64,000 bases of DNA from Phylloscopus collybita (taxonomy: Eukaryota; Chordata; Aves; Passeriformes; Phylloscopidae). The position numbers were made by a program, and so were the translations under genes. Shown here one piece after another: positions 11,013-24,499 of the stretch. Under the pieces are notes generated by a model. It did not search any database. It saw only the letters and a list, made by a program, of their open reading frames with translations, and had not been told where the DNA came from. The stretch covers positions 4,960,001-5,024,000 of the forward strand of contig JAJNNQ010000006.1 of assembly GCA_027886175.1 (NCBI GenBank). The letters run 5' to 3'. Each line of letters opens with the position of its first letter. The first letter of the stretch is position 1.

Positions 11013-14000
11013 CCTTACCAGTGTACTGTAACAATAAGAAAACTGGAAAATTAATCTGCTAGATTTTTCAGCAGTACTTTTGCTTACCTGCTGAGTGAGA
11101 ACAGTTATTCAGTTATTCCCAAGAATTTTTCTTATAAGACTTTCCTGATCCCTACCATAAGGTAATCTGAAAGGGTATTTTAAATTTCTTGAGCATTGAC
11201 AATATTGACATTATGGGAAAGTGCACATACAGGAAGCTTTGGGAAAAATCCAAGGGATAAGCATTATGCATTTGTTTAATTGTCATTTCCAGAAACATTT
11301 CCAAAATATCTTTGAGCAGTTCCTCTCCCCCACTTAGCAAAATCTTTTCTTTCCATGTGTCTAGTTAGGTACCTATTACATTTTTTCCCTTAGCAGCTGT
11401 GATGCTCTTCTCTCCAAACTTCTTTTGGTTTCCTCTGTGAAAATCATAGTTGCTGAGTTTTCAGGGGAAAATATAAATCTTACTCAAAAGTAAAAAGAAA
11501 AAGACCAAAGCTGTCAGCATCCAGCATTTCTTATGTATCAGATTTTTAAGTCACCAACATGAGGATTTTTTACATGGTTTGAAACCCCTGTTTCAAACCC
11601 CTGAATAGAGTGATTGCATGGAGATAACTAAAGGGGTTTGTTCCTGATGGTTTTTTTTTTTACTTTTCTTAATGCTCTTCTCCATGTGATCTATGAGCTT
11701 TACATGTGCAGTAAATGAAGTATGATCTGAAGTCTTTCACTACAAATGATTTCATTTAACAGGAAATGTTGTATTAAAAGTTACATACAAGCAAACTGTG
11801 TTGACCTCAATTTTGCATTAGAAAATGTTTCTAGAGAAAATGTGCTGTGGAGAAAGCAAGAAAGATTTTTCTGTTGCTATTTTTTCTGTGTTCAAAGCAA
11901 TGACTAATCCAGCTACATGGATAAGTACACATAAACCAGACTACCTCAGACAGTATGTGTCATGTAATGATTTATCTTGTAATTTCCTCTCTCTCACACA
12001 CAAGCACACACTATCACACATGCACACACATAAATATTATTCTTCATCCCTTATCTCAGAAATGTTTGGATACTGCATCACAAGTACTGAAAACAGGCTG
12101 CAAAGCTTCAGTTATTAGCTCTATTCTCTGTCTTACTGTATTTATTTATTTTTTTTTCTGGAGATAAAAGGAGAATTAAAACACCTCTTTCATATTTTCA
12201 AAAAGCTAATTAAAGTTAAAAATAATATTAAAAAATAAAAGTTTGTTGTGAAAAAAACAAAACACTCAAGACCAAACAAACAGACGCCCAGGAATCCCTA
12301 ATCTCTCTCTCTAGTTTTACACATAATTCAACCCTTATATAAATGCTAAAGGTAATATTGGCTCTGAGAACATAGATGTTTATCCTCAGGCCATCAGCAA
12401 TAAAGCTAGCTTCATGTAGCATGATAAGTAAATGCAGATACATATTAAAGGTATTATTGGTTTACTACCTTATTTCCTTCACGTTGTAGGCAAAGCTTCC
12501 ATCTGTTGTTGTACAATATTAAGCTCCCCAGTTTAATCTACTTATTGTTTAATTTTCTCTCTTTTCTTTTTGTTTTTCAAAGACAAGTTTTCATTTTTTT
12601 AATCATTTACTGCAACACTGTATTTTTCAGTGCTGTCGACATTGTTTTCTTGCAGTAACTTCATTTACCTATGTCTGAACCTAGCCAAATATGGCAGGAA
12701 AAGAATGAGTCATAAATAAAACCACAATATTTGCTCTGAATACTGCATAGGTGTTCTGTAATTGGAGGGTAAAACTCTGCTCCCCAGGAGGCATCGAGAA
12801 TCCATATATCAATATTTCATAAAAATAAAGACTTCACCTGATAAATCTTTATTTTTATATCAAGCCAATAGCCTATATTTGAATTTGCCAATTAAAAATT
12901 AAAATTAGCCATTTTATTTTAATCTAAGGATTTGGAAAATATAATTTTTTTTTTTTTTATTAATTTAGCCACTGCTTTATGGGGTACATACAAACCAATT
13001 TATAATCTTACATTTTGTTTTGTTTTGCTTTGCTTTATTTTTAATCCTGGGCAATCATAAGAAAAAGTGATTTAACTTCTTGTAAAGTTAAGGGACCAAC
13101 ATCTGTGCACATTTTGTAAAAATGTTCTTTTTATTCATTTATCTCCGTGATTGAAAGAACGACCAAAACACAACTGTCAGCTGCATCCCAAGGTTAAAAA
13201 TTTTGATTTAAAATGACAGGTAGACTTGAATTATCTTCCAATCCGGATTTGATTAAGAAGTCCATAATGACATGAGTCTCATAAGAAGTTAGGGGACACA
13301 ATGAAACTGTCTTACTTTCTGTTCTGACAGAATAACTTAAATTCTTCTCTCATCATGGTTCCAGAAGGTGGCAGAATAATAATTATGACACTGAAAAGAA
13401 TAAGTCTTGTGTTTTTTAAAAATTGGCATTTTTTCTTATAGTTGTAATATAACTGTATTCCTACTTCTAATTAGTGATAATGGCAAATTGTATTTTGATA
13501 TTACCAAGTTTCTGTATTTCATTTTTTCAGGAATTATGGTACTTTGCTTCTTTTTTCCTTGATTTAATTTCAAGCTTTATTTTACAAAAAAAAATAAAAA
13601 ATAAAACAACTCTGAATATTTTTAAAGAATTAAGGAGAATCAAAAATTAGGTGGACTAGTACATAAACCCAATATTGCCTTCCTTGAGGAGATTCATAAA
13701 ATAAGGAGAGAAATACAGACAATTTTTTCCATTGTTTGCCAGTGTAAAAATGGAGCATTTCCACTAAAATGAGACAATTACTCTGAATTTTTTAGAGTTG
13801 ACCAAGATTTGGTGTAAAAATCATGGCATTTGTCATACTTTTGTTTAAGCAATAGGAGGAAAGTAAAGCTGCTTGAAAAAAAATAGAAATTCTCTTCATA
13901 AACTTATTTTTAGCATATCCTCATTTAATATGAAATATGCCATAAATAAAGGCATAATTAGTCTAGGTCCCTTCAAGTATTCTTTAGAAACTTAAGTTGC

Positions 14001-14454
14001 AAAGATGTTTGTTTAAGAAGATGGACCTTCATATTTGGTTGTCATAAACAGAACTGCATATTAGAACTTAAAAATCTCAAGTACTATTTCAGAGGAATAT
14101 TGTTATTTTAGTGTATATGATACATAAAAGTAAATGTTCCAATAAGGATACAAGGGGATAAGTTTATGTTCCTCACCAGAACATATATTACTAAATTGTG
14201 AATTTTCATAAATATGCATGGTATAATTCCATTACTTCCTGCTATATTGTGAAATCACAATAAAGCAATCTCTGGGATTGTGAAGTCAAATGATTTTTGT
14301 GAAGGAAAATGGGAGGGGGCTAACCTCACACAATCACAGAGCTTCAGTTTGCATTCCCATCCTATAATATGTAGTCACATTGGAGCATCTAATTGTCATC
14401 TCAGGCCTCGGAACCGATCAATTTTTAAAACTAAATCACTAAACCAAGCTAGTT
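11013..14454. other. AT-rich non-coding DNA, no gene seen
   Basis: Ordinary A/T-rich DNA. It contains nested inverted repeats at 11577-11640, a CA-rich tract at about 11995-12030, a T-run near 12948 and a TTTTG/CTTTG tract at 13012-13042. No exon-like frame or RNA gene could be supported. Confidence 0.55.
11577..11640. other. Nested inverted repeats
   Basis: GTTTGAAAC (11577-11585) pairs perfectly with GTTTCAAAC (11590-11598) across a 4-base loop. Overlapping it, CAAACCCCT (11594-11602) pairs perfectly with AGGGGTTTG (11632-11640) across 29 bases. The two hairpins share bases and are mutually exclusive. Confidence 0.6.
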
Positions 14455-14455
14455 T

Positions 14456-15010
14456 TGTTAGCGTTGAAACACATAATCACGGGATGATTATTTGCAGGTG
14501 CTTTTATTGAAGAGCTCTGGGAATCAGGGGTACAAACCCAAATCTGACTCCAACATTGGTTTTGAGATGAACATGTTTTATCCTCTTTCTGTTATATAAC
14601 TATATATTAATTATTAAACCCATATTATTCTATTGTATACATTGATCCTATCCAAGCATGAATTCTTGTAGTTTTCATCAGGCCACCCAAATATAGTTTC
14701 TCATGATCCTTGTTGTGATTACATAATTTCTCATGATTCTTATTACGATTAAACAATAATCATATTCAATTACCAAAAATTACTACATTTAACAATCATA
14801 TCATTTATCATATGACTATCATGCAGGTGCAGTTGTACATGGTCTAGTACAAACAGAGTTAAACATTTGTTCCCGAGGCCCAATTCCCTTTCCCAGGCCT
14901 CCCCAAGCCCAACCTTTTTTCTACCCCCCCTGAATCTATTCCCATGATTTTAGAAACATTTTATCCCTATGCCACTAAGATTTAACCCTATTCTATCAGT
15001 TTGACTAGCA
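14456..15010 (-). mobile_element. Probable LTR-type repeat, minus strand
   Basis: The segment reads like a bird endogenous-retrovirus LTR in antisense. A TTTATT at 14503-14508 (AATAAA on the minus strand) is followed by GAAGAGCTCTGGGAATCAGG. Toward the right end come GGTCTAGTACAAACAGAGTT and a C-rich block (CCCAATTCCCTTTCCCAGG). The poly(A) signal near the left end and the C-rich part to the right fit a minus-strand LTR. Exact TG/CA ends and a target duplication were not found, so limits are approximate. The family assignment is from memory only. Confidence 0.5.
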
Positions 15011-16025
15011 GAACAGTACTGCATCAGCACGGGTACAGTGATGTTAGCTAAAGGCAAAAGGACAGAGCCTGAGACTGACCCCGTGATTACCACGGCAGTG
15101 CAAGAGATGTCTGTACTCCCATACACCAATCACTCCAGGCAAAGAATGAAAAGGCATTCTCCTGAAACCTGGTAAATATTCACAGGAGGGATATGGGTGA
15201 ATTACCTAGGAAATCTATTTGAATCCCATATTCATACAGACTTTTTGAAAGGTATAATCAAAAGGAAATTGTCCTACTGCAGGGGGTAGTGAATATCAGA
15301 ATGAAAGGGGTAATAACACAGAGAAAGCATGAAGAAGCTGTCAGCCCTCTTATGCAGAAAAGATGGGCAGTTTAGAAATGTGTAAACACATTAAGGTCAA
15401 CCTTTTACTCTACCTGAAACTGGTTTGGACAAGTTTACTTCAGAGTAAAAGTAGAATGCTTTGTGCTAATGGTATTCTCATATTATTCATGCTAGTTTCC
15501 CTGTGTTTAATAAACACAACTCCTTGTTAGCTTACTTGTCTTCTTGTGAGCGAAGACAAGCCCTTAAAAGACAGAATGATGAGGAAATGTATATGGAAAC
15601 GATAATCTGACAGCCTCATATTTTGTAGGGTATTTTAATTAACTTAATAGAATGGGATTCATCCCTTACATCTTCAGACAGCTAAAGAATAATTATCTAT
15701 GTTGATGCCAGTCATTTCATTTCCCTTTTTCAGAAGAGAAATAGGTGTCAACATTCTTTCCTAAAATGAGTACCTAAAATCCCCTTCTGAGATGTCAGTA
15801 TCCTTCTGCTTACTATATATAAGGGCCCTCTGGTTCCCAGTTTAGATTTATATGACTCAATGATGCCTAAAAGTGTAAAAATCAATGGCTGCCATTATTC
15901 CTTGGCAACAGTTTATTTTCCACAAAAGTATGGCACACTGAAATATCAGTTTAGTAACATCGTATTGGACTGGTGCTTTTCCTCTATTAAGTAGCATTAT
16001 TTTACAATTATACATGCTGTACGAT
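15011..16025. other. Non-coding DNA, no gene seen
   Basis: Mixed-composition sequence. The first 200 bases may still belong to the LTR-like repeat on the left. No open frame of note, no RNA gene and no simple repeat. Confidence 0.5.
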
Positions 16026-16905
16026 AGGGATCAATACTGACTCCAGGCTCTCAAACATCTTTATCTGGATGGTGGAATTGAGAGCACCCTCACCATGTTT
16101 GCTGATGACACCAGAGTATGTGGTGAAAGAAGAGAGATCTTACAGTGACACCTGCAGAGGCAGGAATAATGGCCTGGGAAGAACAGTACGCAATTTAACA
16201 AAGATGAGTGAAAAGTCCTGCACCTGGGACAGAATAACCAACGAGCCAGTATGGGATTGCATCTGTGTGGCTGAGGAGAATTCACGCTGAAAGGGACCCA
16301 GGGGTCCTGGTGGAGTCAGTGCACTGCTGCTGGAACAAAAGCAAATCAGGTCCTGGGGAGCAAGGGCAGAGGCATTATTAGCAGAGACACAGACATAGTC
16401 ATTTCACTCCACTCAGTGTTTGTGAGGCCCCACCTGGAATATTGTGTCGAGTGCAGTTCAAGAGATATGTGGAGACTAGAAAGAATCCAAAGGATGGCCA
16501 CAAACATTATCAAAGAGCTGGGACACCAATCCAGTAAGGAAAGACAAGAAGGAACTAGGTCTTTTCTCTCTGGAGAAAAGAAGGCTTGAGAGAGAAATTA
16601 CCACAATATTCCAGATGGAGGATCTCTCTTCATGAAGAGTCACATGGAGAAGGAGTAATGGGTAGAAGTTGCACTGGGAAAGGTTTCATCTCAACATAAG
16701 AAGGAAATCTTTTACAGCCATTCAGGGAAAAAACCTTTCCAGGGATGTGGTAGAGTCCCTACTCAGTGGAGGTTTTTAGGATGCAGTTGAAGAGGGTGTT
16801 AGATAATGTCATCCATCCTAGCTTCCCCATGAAAGTTTAGACCAGACGGTCTCTTGAGGGCCTCTCTAACCTGTTCTGTTCCATGATTCTGCTCTACAAT
16901 TCTAA
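16026..16905 (+). mobile_element. CR1 LINE, ORF2 end and 3' tail, plus strand
   Basis: A 5'-truncated CR1 copy. The reverse-transcriptase catalytic box is still readable at 16098-16112 as FADDT. Downstream come GAAAAGTCCTGCACCTGGG, AAAGGGACCCAGGGGTCCTG, the GGCCCCACCTGGAATATTGT segment, a GAGAAAAGAAGGCTTGAGAG segment, CTCAACATAAGAAGGAAATC and TTCCATGATTCTGCTC near the end, which is the decayed form of the ATTCTATG-type CR1 terminus. Order and spacing match the ORF2 C-terminal part plus 3' untranslated region. Several frameshifts and stops make it non-functional. The 73- and 74-codon frames inside it are shadows. Confidence 0.88.
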
Positions 16906-19900
16906 ATTTTCCATTCAGGATATTGTATTAGCTCATTTCAGCCTATAATATGGGTAAAGGTCAGTCTGATATCAGAAAATTAATATTTTCCTTGTTCTTT
17001 GCACAAGCTTCCACGAACCTTTGCAACAGTGAACAGTGCCTATGGGCTACTAAGGGTCTGCTTTCTGCCAGGTCTCATTGACACACTGCATATGCTTTTT
17101 CATTAACATTTTTAACATTTACATTTTTAATTTTAACTAGTCTTAATTGCTGGTGTCCTCAAAGTACAAGAACCTGTAGAGCAACCCAAGAACTCTACCC
17201 TACTTAGGACAGAAATCTATACTTACCATGATAGCTGCATCTGAAGTACTTATTTCTATCTTACTAGGTTTAAAACTTTCCTGGGTTTAAAATGCACCCT
17301 AATATTTGTAGATGTAGGTTAACCCTGATACAGAGCTCAGCCCCACACAGGTTCCTCACTACCTCCAAAATGGGGTGAAGAGGGAATCAAAAGGGCAGAA
17401 GCAGAGAAAATGTGTGAATTCCGATAAAGACAGCTTAGTAGGTAAGGAAAGTCATGCATGCAAATAAAGCAAAACAAGGAATTCATTCACTGCTTCCCTT
17501 TGTCAGGCAGGTGTTTATCCATTTTCAGGGAAGGACATGTAATGCTTCCTTGGAAAGACAATGTCATAACATCAAACTTCTTGTGCATACCCAGCCTCCT
17601 TACTGGCAGGGCAGAGTGAGAAGCAAAAAGAACCTTGGTAGTGTCTAAGCACTGCTCAGCAGTATCTAAAACATCAATGTGCTATCAACACTATTTTCAT
17701 CAGAAATTAAAAATAGCACCATGAAAGCTACTATGGAGATAATTAGCTGTATCCCAGACTAAACCACTATAACAGTGAATAGACATAATACTTGTGATGT
17801 AAAAAGCCACGAGTTCCTAATCCAAACTAAATTCTGCTTGGTAAAACAGAAGAGTCTTAAAGCTGTTCTAATTTACAAACCAGACAGAGTCAAACAAGAG
17901 CATGGAATTAATTGTTTATTCTACTGAGCAGGTCTTAAATAAACACTAGTTCCACTGAACAGAAATTCCTAGAGTATTGTGGTTTTTGTCCACAAAGCAG
18001 GTTTAACCCATCAAATTGTACAAGCCTAAATTAAGAAGTAAATTTGTAATATGCAACATGTAAATAAATCCTACATTAAAACTTGTGAAAATAAACAGGA
18101 TTCAGAAAGCCAAGGAATTTTTTGCCTTTTTATTTTGGTTGAAAAACAAATCCAGTCACTTGCCTGGCTGCAAGGTAAATCTCACTTGATTTGTTTGGAC
18201 TTGCATGACAAAACTTGCCTGGGTGGTTGTAGGATATCTGTGTGTAGGTATATTATTCTCTAATATTTGATTTATTACCTTTTCAAGTGTATTTGACTTT
18301 GAAGGTGCTATCATGGAAAGCATAAAATGCATGTTATTCGGTAATAAAAAAAAAATGTACAGCATTCATGTTTTGATCAAGGTTAAAGAGTTAAAAATTA
18401 CTAAAAAGGTAAGTAACTGCATCCATACCTGGGGTGATTTTCTTGCTTCTTTTCCTTCACTGACTTTTTACATTGGATAGTTTTGGACTAAGAGTTTCAG
18501 ATGCATTTTAAAACTATAATATTTTGAAGACACCTTAAGTTTTAGAAAGTAGCTGGCACTTCAGGCAGCAGACTCGGCAAAGAAAAATGAACGCTGAAAG
18601 ATCAGAGATTCATTCTCATTTCAAAAAGTAGCCACCTGGGGTCAAGACTGTAGAAAGCTGACAAGAAGTCTGCAGATACAGTTCTTGTTCTGTGCCTTTT
18701 ATGGAGATATAAAGGACTACTCTTTCCAGAATTAACCCAGGTAGATTGCATAACAAATAAATTTATATTTTCCTGTAAGTTTCAAACTTTCATTTTAGGA
18801 AATACAGTCTAGGATGCTGTGGTAAAAAAATTTTATCAGCATGCCACATTATTATCTGACAGTGAAGCCATAAAAGAATTGCAATATTCTGGTTAATCTT
18901 TGCTAACATAATCATGCTTACCTCACCACGTCCTCTCCGCATGCCCACTGAAAACCATTGTGAAAAAGACCTTAGGGAATTAGGGGTGTTTGCTGTTAGT
19001 AGCATTTGTTACTTACTCACCTCTGTAAAACTCTACATTCATTTATCTCAAGACAAGTATAGGGGTTTATAGGAGGTTTTCAATATTACATATTTTTTAA
19101 AAGACTTTTTTCAGGAAGATAATTTCTAAAATATTGCCAAAACCAAATCAAACTGAATACTGCCAGAAAAGTAGGAATACCAATGTCCCAGTGGCATTAA
19201 GTCTTAAAGGAAAATGCAGAACCTTCTTTTTGTCATCTCTAGTCTAGACTGAAATTATGTTGAGTCAGTAAGAAGATGTATTCTACTTTTTAAAAAATGA
19301 ACACCATGTTTTGGGGAGACTATTTAAAATGCCATAAATAATGTCAGCTTCTTGAAACTATTGAAACTCTGGAATATCATAGATAATCCTAAGAAATACA
19401 GCTAGAAAACCTGAGGCAAAGTCATTGCACAGTGTTCACCTATAAACTATGGGAGTCCATATTCAGCTGGGATTATGGACTGCATGGTTCAGCTGTAGTG
19501 CGTTCCTATGATCTCTTGGTATGGTATACTTGTATATATACCATGAAGAGAGGGGCAGCTGCAGCTCTTAGGATTTGAGGCTTCCTTTGTGAGACAGAAT
19601 AAGGAAGCACAGGCCTTGAGCTAAGTGCCTACAGGCACTATTTGCCTTTGAAAGCAATTTCTGTAACATTCACTGGAACTACTGCTGTGGAGTTTCAGGT
19701 CAACATATTGTCCTGCTGTAGCAGGAAAAATCTCCTCTACACAAGTCTATCTACCACCTTCCTGCACATTTGCTACATGACTAATGTAAAGCAAAGACAA
19801 AAAACATGAATTGAGACAAAATGAAAACAAATCTGTGGTTAGCATTCAAGAATGAGCAATTGTGTATTGGATGTAAAATACTGTCTTGACTCGCAACACT

Positions 19901-20164
19901 TGCAATAAAGTTTGAATTTCAGGCTATAGCACAATTAATTTGGGGCTTACATTAACAAATATTGTCATTTGTAATGTTACCATAACTAAGAGAAGTTTGT
20001 TTGTTGTTCTCCATGCCCTTGGCAAACATTTAAACAAACACAAAAATTCATTTTCATGACAGTTGCAGCAAAAACAAAAAGAAAATCACTATTTCTCTTG
20101 CTAACCCTTCAAAACCTAATCAAATAAACAGCTTGTATTTTAGATATCTAAAGTTTTGGAGTTC
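16906..20164. other. AT-rich non-coding DNA, no gene seen
   Basis: Ordinary sequence without simple repeats of note or a recognisable transposon. The longest open frames are about 70 codons on both strands with no domain. Nothing else supported. Confidence 0.55.
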
Positions 20165-20596
20165 TGTTGTAATAAGTCAGCTGAGACTCCATTTTCTTCA
20201 TGTGGGAAAAGCCAATTCTTTATTCACATAACTTATTTTATACAGTTTTCAAGGTCCTCATGTGCAACACCCATTGGCTGGTTGTTTTCTTATTACTTCT
20301 TTTATTGGTCAGAAGGTGATTTGTGTGTTTGTGCTGAGATTCAGGTTGTTTACATTTTTCCTTTGTGGGTTCTCATGGAACAGGTCTAACATTTATACAG
20401 GTGCACTTGTTTTTCTCCCCAAGAATATGTTGTTGTGTTAATGAACTTTTCATACCCAGGATTGTTATTGAATGGGAACTTGCAAACTGCTTAGCTGCAC
20501 TTAGAAGAAGTGACAGGCTAGCTTTGGCAATTTAACATAGTAAGGCCTGATTTCATAAGGCCTTTCTTTTATAACATTTTTTACCTGTCTGCAACA
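20165..20596 (-). mobile_element. Solo LTR of an endogenous retrovirus, minus strand
   Basis: A 432-bp segment begins TGTTGT and ends GCAACA, so its ends are the TG...CA inverted repeat expected of an LTR (TGTTG/CAACA). It is flanked by GAGTTC on the left and GGGTTC on the right, a 6-base direct repeat with one mismatch, consistent with a target-site duplication. Read on the minus strand, a TATA-like CTGTATAAAT lies at about 20391-20400, and an AATAAA poly(A) signal lies at 20219-20224 close to the 3' end. These are the U3-R-U5 landmarks in the right order. There is no adjoining gag/pol/env sequence, so it is a solo LTR left by LTR-LTR recombination. A 6-bp duplication favours a class II (beta/alpha-like) origin, but one mismatch leaves that open. 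Confidence 0.72.
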
Positions 20597-23500
20597 GGGT
20601 TCAATTTCTCACATCCTAAAAAAGTTTATTGACTTAAATGTTCCCAGTGTTGTCCACTACTATAGGATGTATGCCCCACTCCACATCAATATGATACACA
20701 ACACAAATTTCTAATATTTTTTAGGTGGACAAAGGTTCACTGTCCTGAAACTGTTTGTACAAATGTATGCAATGATGATGATGATGATGATGACAGTGAT
20801 AAAGGTGTTATAATAGAAATACTTCCCATTTTTTTTCTGAAGATTCTAAAAGGTCATTGCATTGAAACCATCAGGTTGCACCTGAAGCTCTCCTGAGTGG
20901 TGCTATAGCAGAATTATGGAAACCTGTCGGGTCTGGGGGTTTCTTTTTCTTTCTTTTCAAGGCTACTAGATATGCAAATATTTCTTTGTAGTGAATGAGT
21001 AAAAGAAGGGTTGTTTTTTACAAACACTATAGTATTACCCAAATTAAAATTACAGACAAAATAGCATGTTTACAACTATACTGATATGAGCAAAAATAGA
21101 AAAAAACATTTTATTACTGTGTTGTGAGGTCTTCACAGCATTAAAAAATAAATAAATAATTTTAGTCCCAGAATTCAGACCAGTACAGAAAAATATTTGG
21201 ACCATTTGGACAGTAATAGATATCTAACTGTAAATGAGACACTGTTAATATTTGATGACACTAGTTATTACAGTAATGCTGTCCCTTTGACTTGCCAGCA
21301 CTGTTATATCACTGTTATAATGACAAATGGAAAACATGAAAGGAATTAAAACAGAGTTCATATGTAGTTCACTAAGATACCACATCCTTCTAAAGATATG
21401 GGGCTGAAATCAACAGTGTCTCAGGAATTTCAGATACTTTGACTTGATACGAAAATTTTAGACCACTAAAGTATTTTACGCATTAACAAGTGGCTCTTAG
21501 CCATGCTAGTTATGAAGCTTGTAACGAGATTGCTAAAATATTATACCTGAATTTCCTCTAACATAAGTAAATCTCAAATGCTCTGTTTTAAAATTATTTT
21601 CTGTCATTTACAGATGTGGGCAAGGATGGGTTTGTTTATGTATTTTCTTTTGATACACAAGGCAGTATGTAACAACTTTAAATTTTTTCCTCTGGGCTTT
21701 AAATAACTCGAGTGAAAATATGGCATGTCTGTTCATATATAAGAAGGAAACTGTTGTATTCAATTTCCTATATAGCTGTCAGCATTATGATGGTCAAAGA
21801 ATTAGAAAGAATTGCAATGAGATGCAAATAGGAATAAATCTCAGTAGAAAACATACCAAAGTTTTGCAAACATAAGCTTTTGAAATTTGAAGTCTATTTG
21901 TATTTATCTTGCTTGTGAAATGAAGCCTGCCATACATCTACCTACCCTTTTCAATTAATCTTTATTTTATTGGTTATCTTTGAGCCTAGTAAATTCACTA
22001 TTCCTTTTAAACTCTTTTTTCATAAACATTTACAATTGACTAGATGTGCCTTATAATCTTTTTCAGACTTCATCGGAGTCTAAGTGGTTCTGCCTTTTTT
22101 TCCTCATGTTGTATAAAGATGAAGCAGCAAATAAAGGACTGTGTGATGGCAATTTTTTTTTTGTTTTAATTTTGTGCATGAGTCACTTTACTAGTACAGA
22201 TGACAAATGTCATCTTTAATTTGACTTGCATATCATTTAGGCACTAGTTAAAGCAACATGTTGTTTATTAAGGGTAGCATGAGGTCTTCTAAATGTTCCA
22301 CAGTAAAGCATTCCCTTTATATAGACTAAAATGCTGTCAAATCTTGCCAAATAAACAAAAAAATTGAATTGCTTTATTTTGCTACCTATTCTTATATATA
22401 TGTGTGTGTATTTTATTTAAATTTATATAAACACAATTATCTCCTACTTCAGGCAAATGAAAATAAAATCAATTATACTTCTTTGCATAATCATAATGCA
22501 ACAAGAGAAAGAATCCTACAATGTTGAAGTGGAAATGCATTTCATTTTGATGAATTCTTCTCTCATCACTCCTTTCCCTTCTCTACCATCATATGAGTAA
22601 AAATTACTATAATTGAATGTTTATTTGTTGCACAAACAATATGTTTTTCACTTCCTTTTTAGCAAATATCTTTTTTCCTGACTATATACATAGAATTTAG
22701 AGGTAAAGGTTTTACAATAATTTCTGTTTAACATGCTGTATATCAAAAACTGACAATTTTGCTAACATGTATGTCCCCGTAATTTTTATTTGGTAAAAAG
22801 CTTATGTTTCAAATGGCTGTGTAGCTTCAGTATGATGGCACAGAAAAAGATATTTGTTCATTCTTTTGATAATGTAGTACAATGTTTTTGTTAAAATAAA
22901 AGAATATAAACACTATAAAGAATCCTCTTCTCTATTTTCAATTTGATAAACTACATAGATTGAAATGTTTTCAGAGCAATTTTTTGCCGTTGTTCTTCAG
23001 GAACATTGCTTATTTTAACAGCCTTTTAAGTCTTTGAGTGTTTTTTTTTTCAAGAACCTCAGCAAAACTTTACTTGTTACCTTTAGTGTTCCATATACAG
23101 AAAAAAACCAAAGGAGACACATAATTGTCTTATTCCTGCTTAGAGAAGTAGTACTTCTGCAGTCTATAAGCCCAAAGAGCATATTGTTCTTTCTGCTTTT
23201 GATACCTCATCTGAGCTGCCTTTGTATTAAATACCTTAGTCTCTTTCAAAGTAACATCTTTCCCTGTTTAGTGGGAATGCATTCCTGTTCCCTGTATAAA
23301 CACCTTTATATATTTATATAAATTATTTATTTATCTATATATTTACCTTGTTGAGATCATTAGTGAAAATGAACAGTTCTTAGACATATATGCTCATTTA
23401 CTGAGACCATCTTAAATTCTCTCAATAAATCTCTATAGCTGCCTTATGCTCAACAGGAATTACTACTTGACCCCTTAGTGTAATTTACACATTTTACAAT

Positions 23501-24310
23501 TAATAATATATTTATTTCATATTAAAAGAGGGAAAAAAAATCCCCAAACAAAACAGGAGTTTCAAAGCCTTCTGAGTTCTACTTATTCTCCTATAATGAT
23601 TTTCCACTGACAACCAATTTTGACATAGCTATTATTCCGTTGAGCTTCAGATTTACACAGTCTATGGTGGCCTCTTCTGGCTCTAACATCTGTGGCTCTC
23701 TGAAATTTGTAGTTGACTTCCTTTTATGAAGGGCTTTGGGAAACAAAAATCACTCTCTTCAACACATCCCTAGTACATATCATTTTGAATAAAGTAAAAT
23801 TGTAGTCAAATTACACACCCCACCACCTTCAATCAGACATATGCTGCAGTCTGATAGAGCTCTTTATTCCCTTGCACAAAAGTGGTCCGATCTGCTCTTG
23901 GTGTGTTTCACTTTCTCCCACACTTATCTAAAATGCAGGCCTATACCAATTGTTCTGGTGTGCTGAGAAAGATGCCTGATCTTAACCAAGGTCATTGAGT
24001 TATATTAAAGACTACTGGAAGCGATATAAGACCCTGGGGGAAGGATGAATTAAATGATCAGATCATCCTTTCTGACCTCAAACTCTAGGACATTTTTCAT
24101 GCACCTGGTTTTGACTAGCATGTGGGGGAGAGAGAAGGCAATACATCTCTCTGGCTAAAAAAGGAAGGATGACAACACATCTTTTGTATTTTTTTATTTG
24201 TATTCATCTAAATTTTCAATTTGTTTCCTCATCTTGGTGTATGCTTCTGTCTGCACTCTTCCTTCTTTTGTTTTGGCAGCCAATTTGGGGCTGCATTTCT
24301 TAAGAGTATA
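20597..24310. other. AT-rich non-coding DNA, no gene seen
   Basis: Very A/T-rich stretch with a (ATG)7 microsatellite at 20772-20792. A 95-codon frame at 23034-23321 is hydrophobic and unremarkable. Nothing identifiable as a transposon or RNA gene. Confidence 0.55.
20772..20792. repeat. (ATG)7 trinucleotide repeat
   Basis: Seven perfect ATG units. Confidence 0.9.
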
Positions 24311-24344
24311 TAAAACTAACATTGTTGTGTGGCTGTTTTGACAG

Positions 24345-24496
24345 GCAAAGCACTCATGCAAAGCAAGATGAATGGGATGTCAGCTTTCCCTATCATGGGA
24401 TCTCCATTTACTGACCCAGATGAGAACTGTGAGAACCTGTCACAGAGGCGAGACAAACCAGATATGGCTTCAAATGGGGCTCTAAATCTCATGTAG
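24345..24496 (+). CDS. Candidate terminal coding exon (unrecognised)
   Basis: The segment is preceded by a good 3' splice-site arrangement: a branch-point-like CTAAC at 24316-24320, a T/G-rich tract, and CAG ending at 24344. From there one frame stays open for about 50 codons to TAG at 24494-24496. The peptide contains MQSKMNGMSAFPIMGSPF, then DPDENCENLSQRRDKPDM, and ends NGALNLM. It is polar, charged and free of low-complexity or homopolymer residues, unlike most open frames in this window. The upstream stop lies just before the acceptor, so the open frame fits the proposed exon. No partner exon was found in the window, and GTAAGT at 24726-24731 could alternatively serve as a donor for a longer exon. 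I do not recognise the protein. It could be an alternative C-terminal exon of a large gene or chance. Confidence 0.25.
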
Positions 24497-24499
24497 TTT

